Both the position numbers and the translations under genes were made by a program. From Haematobia irritans (Eukaryota > Arthropoda > Insecta > Diptera > Muscidae), in NCBI RefSeq assembly GCF_050003625.1, contig NC_134399.1:224744975-224808974 (forward strand): a DNA stretch of 64,000 nucleotides, read 5' to 3'. The notes beneath the pieces were generated by a model. The model made no database searches and was not told the origin of the DNA. It saw nothing but the letters and a program-made list of their open reading frames with translations. Below, one piece after another: positions 56,094 to 64,000 of this stretch (its first letter is position 1; each line of letters starts with the position of its first letter).

Positions 56094-56989
56094 CGCTCAG
56101 ATCCTCTCATAAGAGAAGTGAGTTCACTGAATCAGTTGAGAAAAATGTTTCTTATGGTTCGCATTTGGAACTAAAGTCCATGGCAATGATGGAATTTGCC
56201 GAAACTCTAAATAATAGTGGAACAAATGGAAAACCTCAACAAAATGGTGAAAATTCTACTGTAGAACTCTTCGATGAATTTGACAGTAATGAGCGACATG
56301 GGCGCACATTTAGTTTCATCAATGATATAATGGATACATTAACACCACGCTGTGTATATCCTTGTACTAGGGATGCTTATTATCGGGATCGATGTTGTGA
56401 GACTGTAGTTTTGCCGCCTCCACCGAATGTGTGTTGTGGGCATGGTAAACCTCCGATTAGGCCTCAGCCGCCCCATTTCCCACCTCCGGTGCCTCCGCCA
56501 CATCCACCACCACCTCCACCACCTCCTCCGCCACCGCCACCTCCTCCTCTTCCCCCGGCACAACCACCGATCCAGCCTTATTGTTGTCCACCTCAACAAA
56601 CACCATATCGTCCACAATATATGCCAATACCACCATATAGACCGCCATATCGTCCGCAACCCCTGCCACAGCCGTTTCCTCCGTATCGCCCACCGATACC
56701 ACAGCAACCTATTCCAACTCGATTACCTCCACCGCCTCCCCCTCCTCCACCGCCAGCACCACCACCACCACCGCCACCTGTGCCGCAACCAACAATAAGG
56801 ACCCCTCAACCGCTACCACCAAGACCACCTTTCGTTGTCGCTCCAGCACCAACACCAAATTATCCTTTAGTGCAATGCTGTATAAACTGCAGAACTTTTG
56901 GATTTTTTGGTCCACCACCCTGTATTCGGTACTCCACTTCAAGGATTGCATATGGACGTGTTACAGTATATTTGCCAACTTGGGGCTAA
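56094..56989 (+). CDS. Cys/Pro-rich protein, paralogue 2 (terminal exon)
   Basis: The acceptor at 56092-56093 begins the exon in phase 1, as in the paralogue at 49973. It ends TAA at 56987-56989, about 297 codons. An internal ATG at about 56180 could in principle start a shorter protein, but the conserved acceptor favours an upstream exon. Core module at 56252-56437: NSTVELFD, GRTFSFI, TPRCVYPC, RCCETVVL, NVCC, with Cys pattern C-x3-C-x9-CC-x11-CC. Then about 140 residues dominated by proline, with runs up to 15 and PYRPQ/PYRPP repeats. The C-terminal motif has QCCINC and GFFGPPPC, as in paralogue 1. The Pro tract is far longer than in paralogue 1. Function unknown; the composition fits an extracellular structural or cuticle-associated protein. 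Confidence 0.73.
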
Positions 56990-57084
56990 ATGCTTATCAG
57001 AAATTAATAATTTAATAATGTTTGCGTGTATACTTACATATACATATTCACATATACATATGCATCACTGCACTTTGTTGTGTT

Positions 57085-57090
57085 AATAAA
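57085..57090 (+). other. Polyadenylation signal of paralogue 2
   Basis: AATAAA, 96 bases after the stop codon. Confidence 0.65.
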
Positions 57091-57280
57091 ATACATTTGA
57101 AATTTATTTTATTGCTTAGATATCTTAATTTTTGTTATTTTGATGCAATCGTAATATAAGCAGTAGGGTATAGAGAAAAGGTACACACAAAAAATTTTAC
57201 TATGAACGAAAAATAAAAAATAAAAATTATGGGCATATCCATAAAATACTTGAAAATAAAACATTTACGAGTATATAATA

Positions 57281-58078
57281 CACTGAAAAAACTCTTGCCC
57301 CGTTCCAACGGGTTTTACGCTAATATTGTTATATAGATTACGAGCCAAAGAAACTGGACTCGCATCGTTCGGAGTCGAGCGTAGAAAAAATGTACACACA
57401 AAAAAAATTAAATATGAATGAACATAAATAAATATAAATATTATGGACTTTATCATAAATTACGTGAATATTTACTCTAAAAAGTCTTGGTATTGATTCC
57501 AGACTAAAGAAAGGAGAATTTTCTTTTACATTTGACGTTTGTCCACTTGATACTGGAAAATTTGAATTTATTCATTTATGCTGCAAACTTCATGCTATAT
57601 TTCAAATAAAAAAGTAATTCCAAAGGCCAGCACCTTTATTGGAAATATTATCAATTTTTCATTAAAGAGAAAATCATGTATCAGAGATATTCGTATTCAA
57701 TGCTAAGTAAAACTTGTGTGCGCATTTTAGGGACAAGCCACCGTGGTGCAATGGTTAGCATGCCCGCCTTGTATACATAAGGTCGTGGATTCGATTCCTG
57801 CTTCGACCGAACACCAAAAAGTTTTTCAGCGGTGGATTATCCCACCTCAGTAATGCTGGTGACATTTCTGAGGGTTTCCAAACTTCTCTGAGTGGTTTCG
57901 CTGCAATGTGGAACGCCGTTCGAACTCGGCTATAAAAAGGAGGTCCCTTGTCATTGAGCTTAACATGGAATCGGGCAGCACTCAGTGTATCACAATAGAC
58001 TGAATAGTCTAAGTGAGCCTGATACATCGGGCTGCCACCTAACCTAACCTAAGTGCTCAAGGGAATATATTTTCAGTG
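57281..58078 (+). mobile_element. MITE family E split by a SINE
   Basis: CACTGAAAAAACTCTTGCC on the left and AATATATTTTCAGTG on the right, flanked by TA at 57279-57280 and 58079-58080. Internal E motifs (TTGATTCCAGACTAAAG, TCAATGCTAAGTAAA) are diverged. A SINE occupies about 57735-58052. Confidence 0.65.
57735..58052 (+). repeat. tRNA-derived SINE
   Basis: The head has an A-box-like GTGCAATGGTTAGCATGCC and a B box GGATTCGATTCC spaced as in a tRNA. A body of unrelated sequence follows (TGAATAGTCTAAGTGAGCC), and the tail is CCACCTAACCTAACCTAA. About 318 bp. A 3' fragment is at 62790-62915 and a scrap near 16690. No protein. Class judged from the pol III promoter boxes. Confidence 0.75.
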
Positions 58079-58340
58079 TATATAGTTTTTGTAAATACCT
58101 AATTGTAAATTATGATTTTTATATCCACCACAATAGAATGTTGATGGGTGTATAATTCTGTTTGTAGCACATCGAAATACCCACTTCCGACTAGTTAAAG
58201 CATATACACTGAAAAAAAGTCCGTAGTTAAATTAATGAAAAATTTAATTTATTTTTATTGCAAAATATTATTTGTTTGTGGTTAAATTTTAATGAAGTCT
58301 TCCTTTTTTAAAGTATGTTTCAAACATGTTATGAACTAAA
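58079..58340. other. Family G left-end remnant
   Basis: Positions 58114-58205 match the G start (ATCCACCACAATAGAATG, GTAGCACATCGAAATA) with changes. An E-like CACTGAAAAAAAGTCCG starts at 58208. No gene. Confidence 0.5.
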
Positions 58341-58683
58341 CGAGGGTATTATAAGTTAGTGCATATGTTTGCAACACCCACACGCAAAAAAAAATATTTC
58401 CTCCCAAACGAAACAAACATCTTTTCCCCTTTTCTTTTCACTATCAGAAAGTTCATTTGAGAGAAAAGTATATACTTTTTGTGATAAACGTTTATTCTTG
58501 TATAGGATGTAATTTCATAAGGACTAACAAACAAACTTTTATTTTCTGGCTAATTGCATTTTCCCTCACATCTTTCTCACTTTCACGAGGTTTTTTAGTT
58601 CTAAGCATCTTTTTCTGTAACACAAACAATATAGAAGAAATTATTCGATTTTATAAATTTTTTATCAATTTTACCTTTTGCAT

Positions 58684-58750
58684 GGACGGAGAATCGAACC
58701 GCGGAGCATACAGTTTGTAAGCCAACACACTATCCACTGGGCTACGTAGC
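58684..58750 (-). repeat. tRNA-like module 2 of the second D copy
   Basis: On the minus strand: GCTACGTAGCCCAGTGGATAG, an A-box-like region, then CGCGGTTCGATTCTCCGTCC, which holds a good B box. Not a complete cloverleaf. Confidence 0.5.
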
Positions 58751-58900
58751 TGTTATTGTGATCAACAGGCAGTTATTGCTATAGCCCTCAACGCACAAGC
58801 AACACAAAGAGTCAAGCTGTTATATTTATAAAGCATAGTTGTCGGCGCCCACGAGCTGAGTTAAGAAACTTTATTTAACGGAAACATACCTTTAGTTGTC

Positions 58901-58972
58901 CATCGTACAGCAGCAATGGTTAGCATGCCCGCCTTGCATACGAAGGGTTGTGAGTTCGATCCCTGCTTCGAA
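58901..58972 (+). repeat. tRNA-like module 1 of the second D copy
   Basis: AGCAATGGTTAGCATGCCC (A-box region) and GTGAGTTCGATCCCTGC (B box), closely resembling the head of the SINE at 57735. The flanking sequence is D-specific, so the head appears to have been shared or captured. Confidence 0.55.
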
Positions 58973-60483
58973 CAAATATTCGGACGATTCCGAAACGATG
59001 TTCGACATTATATTACATGTTTACTATGAAACTTCAAAATGTGTCTTATTAAAGACATAAGGTCAGAAAAGAACATTGTTTGATATAAACGAAATGGACC
59101 GTGCTTTTGGATCAAAAAATATTTTTTTTATTGCAAAAATAAAAATTTTGTAAAAAAAAAATGGTGATAAAAGTTTTACATTTTTGAAGAAATTCAAAAA
59201 AACTCCAACAAAAGAAAATCGTTTTCGGTACACGTTTTGCAAACTTTTTTTTTCGTTGGGTACAGAAGGTGACGAGATAGACATATGGTGTCTTTGGCAA
59301 TATTGATCAGAGCCGGCTGCTTAGTATATCTGCCCGTGCGTGTGTCCGTTTGTCTGTGAACACAATTTTAATCAGAGTTTAGGTCGCTATTTTGGTCAAA
59401 TCAACTTCAAATTTAGCACAATTATATATTTTGGGACAGAATAGAACTCTATTGATTTTGGAAGAAAGAAGAAGTTTAGGAAAATTAGAGTAATTTTTAC
59501 AACTTTTCGACTAAGCAGTGGCGATTTTACAAGGAAAATGTTGGTTTTTTTACCATTTTTGTCGAAATCAAAAAAAAATATATATATGGGAGCTATATCT
59601 AAATCTGAACCGATTCCAACCAAATATGGCACGCATAGCTACAATGCTAATTCTACTCCCTGTTCAAAATTTCAACTAAATCGGAGTTAAAAATTGGCCT
59701 CTGTGGTCATATGAGTGTAAATCGGGCGAAAGCTATATATGGGAGATATATCTAAATCTGAACTGATTTCAACCAAATTTGGCACGCATAGCTACAAAGC
59801 TAATTCGACTCCCTGTGCAAAATTTCAATTAAATCGGAGTAAAAGATTGGCCATTGTGGTCGTATGAGTGTGAATCGGGCGAACGATATATATGGGAGCT
59901 ATATCTAAATCTGAACCGATTTCAATAAAATTTGGCACACTTGACTACACTACTAATTGAACTCCTAGTGCAAAATTTCATCCAAATTGGGGTAAAACTC
60001 TGGCTTCTGGGACCGTATTAGTCCATATCGGGCTAAAGATATATATGGGAGCTATATCTAAATCTGAACCGATTTCAATCAAATTTAGCACACTTGACTA
60101 TAGTACTAACTGTACTTCATGTGCAAAATTTTAAGCAAATTAGGGTAAAACTCTGGCTTCGGGGGCCATATAAGTCCATATCTGGCGAAATATATATATG
60201 GGAGCTATATCTATATCTGAACCGATTCAATAGGGTTATATTCAGAGCCAAAACACATTCTTGTGCCAAATTCGAAGAAGTCGATTGGACTACAACTGCG
60301 AACTAGACTTTGATCACAAAAATGTGTTCACAGACAGACGGACATAGCTATATCGACTCAGGAGCCCACCCTGAGCATTTTTGCCAAAGACACCATGTGT
60401 ATATCTCGTCTCCTTCCGGGTGTTGCAAACATATGCACTAACTTATAATGCCCTGTTCCACAGTGTGGCGAAGGGTATAAAAA

Positions 60484-61462
60484 CAAAACAAGTATATACG
60501 GCCGTAAGTTCGGCCAGGCCGAATCTTATGTACCCTTCACCATGGATTGCGTAGAAACTTCTACGAAAGACTGTCATCCACAAAGTTCAACTCACATGGT
60601 TGTTAAATATCATATACTAACACCACGTACCACATTTCAACCAGATCGGATGAATTTTGCTTCTCCAAAAGGCACCGGAGGTCAAATCTGGAGATCAGTT
60701 TATATTGGAGCTATATATAATTATGAACTGATAGGAACCAATTCGTGCATGGTTGTTGGATACCATATACTAACATCACGTACCAAATTTCAACCGAATG
60801 GGAAGAATTTTGCTCTTGCAAGGTGCTCCGGAGGTCAAATCTGGGGATCGGTTTATATTGGGCCTATATATAATTATGGACCGATATCGACCAATTTTTG
60901 CATGGGTGTTTGAGGCCATATACTAACATCACTTACTAAATTTCAACTAAATCAGATGAATTTTGGTCTTCCAAGAGGCTCCTGAGTTCAAATCTGGTGA
61001 TCGGTTTATATGGGGGCTATATATACTAACATACATACTAACATCATGTACCAAATTTCAGCCGGATCGGATGAAATTTGTTTCTCTTAGAGGCTCTGCA
61101 AGCCAAATCGGGGGATCGGTTTATATGGGGGCTATATATAATTATGGACCGATGTGGACCAATTTTTGCCGGATCGGATGAAATTTGCTTCTCTTATGGG
61201 GAGTTATACGTAAAAGTGGACCAATATGGCCCATTTGCAATACCATACGACCTACATCAATAACAACAACTTGTGCCAAGTTTCAAGTCGATAGCTTGTG
61301 TCGTTCGTAAGTTAGCGTGATTTCAACAGACTGACGGACGGACGGACATGCTCAGATCGACTCAGAATTTCACCACGACCCAGAATATATGTACTTTATG
61401 GGGTCTTAGAGCAATATTTCGATGTGTTACCCTCCACCATTCTATGGTGGAGGGTATAAAAA
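60484..61462 (-). mobile_element. DINE-1-like element, family B (B6)
   Basis: Abuts the family A element. Begins AACAAGTATATACGGCCGT and ends TCTATGGTGGAGGGTATAAAA. It has four to five central units with internal deletions (for example at 61020 and 61165). A short CTGACGGACGGACGG tract is at 61330. Confidence 0.72.
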
Positions 61463-61522
61463 CTAGAGGTATTTTAGATCCAAAAATAGGTATGCCGATT
61501 ATAGTGTGTAACGGTCCATGTT
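61463..61522. other. Family G scrap
   Basis: CTAGAGGTATTTTAGATCC and GGTCCATGTTTTGGT are family G motifs, so B6 and the retrotransposon fragment lie in or beside an old G copy. Confidence 0.45.
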
Positions 61523-62092
61523 TTGGTAAAGCCCGCAAAAAGACAAATGTTCCACTTTGAAGTCCACAAATACCTGTGTGGCATTTCACTGGTCAACCGC
61601 CGCCAAAATTCTCATTTCAACGAACGGCTAAGTCAGCGACGGAGAACGCACGTTTTCTTGGCGCGTGTGGTTACCTCGAAGGTTCCAACGAAGGTACGTT
61701 TATTTTTAAGCTCAGGTCTGGCTGACACTTTTGCTCTTCCATCATTGGTTGATCGACTACGCCTTCACACCACAAAGCGTCACCACAAAGAGTATTGTAC
61801 TGTGAAGCTAGAATCCTACCATGATCCGTTGATAAAAATACAGATGACTTGTCATATTCAATTGAGTTTCCTCACCGCACTACCCATGTGTACTAACGAA
61901 CCAAAGCTTCGCAACATATACAATCACCTCACCGATCTGGCAGACCTTCACTACTATCAGCCCAAGGTTATTAAAATGCTAGTCGGCAACGATCAGCTCC
62001 CTAAAGTCTTACGAGCTGGACTTATTCAGACTTCGTCCAATATACCGAGCACCATCTTTGGATGCAGAATTTCTGGGGCTCATCAATATTAA
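61523..62092 (+). pseudogene. BEL/Pao retrotransposon protease-region fragment
   Basis: A 189-residue frame. The second half resembles the aspartic-protease segment (DUF1758 type) of BEL/Pao polyproteins: an alternating hydrophobic strand before the catalytic site, VDRLRL after it, and near the end LVGNDQLPKVLRAGLIQT followed by STIFGCRISG, where the family typically has a G(A/S)D..P strand and a T-x-F/L-G-W-x-(L/V)-SG turn. The catalytic D-S/T-G is S-S-G here and the W is C, so it would be inactive. No gag zinc knuckles, reverse transcriptase, integrase or long terminal repeats were found nearby. The first about 20 residues come from neighbouring repeat DNA. Relic of an element of the insect genome. 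Confidence 0.65.
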
Positions 62093-62789
62093 ATTTGCAC
62101 TCCTGCAAGACGGCCGGAATGTTTAATCTAGTTCAACAACTTTATTCTCTATTAAAATTGTGAAATATTGAAACTTATTATTGAATTGAATTGCATTATC
62201 TCGTATATAAATGAATTATTGAATTAGAATGAATTAACTCTAAATTCAGCTAAAACGGCAACCCTATTTTTTATCCGTTCTACGAAAAAAAGCTTTTGCT
62301 CAACTGAATTAAAATAGTTGTCCTTTTCATTACTGAATTGTTTAACTACCATTGCTCAATTAGACTATTGTTAAAAATCTCAAAATCACTTGTACATCTT
62401 CATCGAAGGCGGTAAGGATTATTGTGAAGAGCATCTTCAATAAATCTGAAGTCTGTTTATTTTTGAACTTTGTTTTTGTTTTTATATTTCTTGGGTTCAC
62501 TGATCTGATCTTGGCTTCTGTATAAACAATTCTGGGAGTTATCAATAATAAACATACAGTCCATTTTAGAAACTATTCCCGAAATTGTTCACAGTTCATC
62601 GTTTTGCAGAGCCCCCGTATAAGTCAATCTCCAAATATGATTTCATGGGCTTCTAGACAATGCAGTTTTTATCCAAGAATCAAAACATCTCGAACAGTAA
62701 TTATAATGTTATGACTTGGTGTCGTATTACGATCATAGCATAAACATTTTAATTGACTCCGGTCCGGTCTCAAAATGTGGAGTGGAATC
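62093..62789. other. Intergenic, no gene
   Basis: AT-rich. Positions 62160-62360 repeat ATTGAATT-type motifs, and 62600-62680 hold a worn G unit (CATGGGCTTCTAGACAATG). No coding feature. Confidence 0.5.
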
Positions 62790-62915
62790 GGGTGGAATCG
62801 GGCAGCACTCAGTGATAAGAGAGAAGTTCACCAATGTGGTATCACAATGGACTGAATAGTCTAAATGAGCCTGATACATCTGGCGGCCACCTAACCTAAC
62901 CTAAACTAACCTAGT
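62790..62915 (+). repeat. SINE 3' fragment
   Basis: Matches the last part of the SINE at 57735: ATCGGGCAGCACTCAGTG, GACTGAATAGTCTAAATGAG, tail CCACCTAACCTAACCTAAAC. It has an additional segment (TAAGAGAGAAGTTCACCAAT) absent from the other copy. The tRNA-like head is missing. Confidence 0.7.
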
Positions 62916-62954
62916 TCATTTTTCGCCCGAGTTCATTCTTCCTATAATACAGTT

Positions 62955-63820
62955 TAATTATACCCATCACCATAGAATGGTGACGGGGGTATAAACAGTT
63001 TGTCATGTCGTTTGTAACACATCGAAATATCGATTTATAAAGTATACATATTCTTCATCAGGGAGAAATTCTAAGACGATATAAGCATGTCCGTCGGTCT
63101 GTCTGTTGTAATCACGCTACAGCCTTCAATAATGGCGCTATCGTCCTGAAATTAGGCACTGATTCGTCTTTTGTTTGCAGACAGGTCAATTTCGAAGATG
63201 GTCTATATTGGTCTAAGTTTTGATATAGTCCCCATGTAAACCGACCTCCCGATTTGGGGTCTTGGGCTTATAAAAACTGTAGTTTTTATCCAATTTGCCT
63301 GAAATTGGAAATCTAGAGGTATTTTAGGACCATCAAAAAGTGTACCGAAAAGGGTGCCTATCGGTCCATGTTTTGATATAGCCCCCATATAGACCGATCT
63401 CCCGATTTTACTTCGTGGGCTTCTGGAATCCGTAGTTTTTACCCAATTTGCCTGAAATTGGAAATCTGGAGGTATTCTAGGAAAATAAAGAGATGTGCCG
63501 AAAATGGTGATTATCGGTCCATGTTTTCATATAACCCTCACATAGACCGATCTCCCGATTTTACTTCTTGGGCTTCTAGAATCCGTAGTTTTTACCCAAT
63601 TTGCCTGAAATTGGAAATCTAGAGGTATTCTAGGAAAATAAGGAGATGTGCCGAAAATGGTCATTATCGGACCATGTTTTGATATAGCCCCCATATAGAC
63701 CGATCTCCCGATTTTACTTCTTGGATTTCTAGCATCCGTAGTTTTTACCCAATTTGCTTGAAATTGGAAATGTAGAAGTATTCTAGGAGAATAAAGTGAT
63801 GTGCCGAAAATAGTGATTAT
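62955..63820 (+). mobile_element. DINE-1-like element, family G (G5), right side missing
   Basis: Left end TTATACCCATCACCATAG, CGAAATATCGATTTATAAAG, GTCGGTCTGTCTG tract, then central units with CCCCATATAGACCGATCTCC at 63240, 63390, 63545 and 63695 (about 153-bp steps). It fades out near 63820. Confidence 0.72.
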
Positions 63821-64000
63821 ATTTAAAATTTAGGGCAATGTTTAATAAATAAAATAATGATATAACATATGCGAAGATACCAACAGTATATGTTTTGTGG
63901 ACCAAAATTATTGATACTATCTAAAATCCTTGTTGCGAGCTATATAAAGGTTTATATTCCCATATGCCTGAATTTGAATCTGAATCGATTTAGGCAAAAT
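63821..64000. other. Window edge, family A scrap
   Basis: Unclear AT-rich sequence. GAGCTATATAAAGG and TGAATCTGAATCGATTT near the end resemble family A. No gene. Confidence 0.4.

Larger units (their letters stand above)
58377..59265 (-). mobile_element. Composite element D, second copy
   Basis: Starts CACACGCAAAAAAAAATATTTC near 58377 and ends CTTTTTTTTTCGTTGGGT. It is placed in the family A end, which reads ACACCCAGAAGGAGACGAG when empty. It has the same modules as 41148-42056 in reverse order. Two tRNA-like pieces point away from each other: minus strand at 58684-58750 and plus strand at 58901-58972. Confidence 0.65.
58341..60482. mobile_element. Double-ended family A element, with D inserted
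   Basis: The left arm is a family A terminal region in forward sense (GGGTATTATAAGTTAGTGC; after the D insertion AGAAGGTGACGAGATAGAC and GTCTGTGAACAC). At about 59468 the sequence switches to the opposite sense (GGAAAATTAGAGTAATTTTT) and runs through family A units to GTGTGGCGAAGGGTATAAAA. Same double-headed arrangement as 48377-49518. Confidence 0.6.

Noticed and set aside
56339..56951. Minus-strand and alternate-frame frames of 80-123 codons over the proline-rich exon
   Set aside because: CCN proline codons leave all frames open; only the plus frame carries the conserved Cys module shared with 49973-50658.

Overview
The window looks like nuclear DNA of a calyptrate, probably muscid, fly. 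It is AT-rich, packed with nested transposons, and most of its repeats have the architecture of the DINE-1 (Helentron-associated, GTCY-microsatellite) elements known from Diptera. Genes are sparse: three spliced protein-coding loci are well supported, plus two orphan exon-like frames and one decayed BEL/Pao retrotransposon fragment. No rRNA, true tRNA, CRISPR or bacterial-type operon was seen.

Layout. Positions 1-37 kb are almost entirely mobile elements. Three related DINE-1-like families (called A, B and G here) recur in both orientations. Each has one end reading TTATACCC with a short hairpin, a (GTCY)n microsatellite, central tandem repeats of 153 bp, and an opposite end with a GC-rich hairpin followed by TACTTGTT. 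Into these, and into each other, are inserted several MITE-like families: C (AAACATAT-rich), D (carrying two divergent tRNA-like modules), E (CACTGAAAA ends, TA target), F (TCCCAGC ends), M (about 290 bp, TTAATTGA-rich, TA target), H (ACACTAGTTTAC ends), two hAT-like elements with 8-bp target duplications, and a TA-flanked foldback. Empty and filled copies of the same site occur inside the window, so many boundaries can be fixed to the base. An orphan coding-like exon lies at 22.8-23.1 kb on the minus strand.

Gene-bearing part. At 37.8-39.6 kb is a two-exon gene for a 578-residue secreted, Asn/Ser/Gln/Gly/Ala-rich protein of unknown function. At 50.0-50.7 kb and 56.1-57.0 kb lie terminal exons of two tandem paralogues. 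Their proteins share a conserved Cys-rich module and a conserved Cys-containing C-terminus, separated by a proline-rich stretch that has greatly expanded in the second copy. Their first exons were not found. This pair is the most interesting protein-level observation. The last 7 kb return to nested repeats, a tRNA-derived SINE and the BEL/Pao protease fragment.

How things work together: the three genes show no operon-like or pathway link. All have, or appear to have, a phase-1 first intron, as is common for secreted proteins. Functions are not recognised and no homology search was possible.
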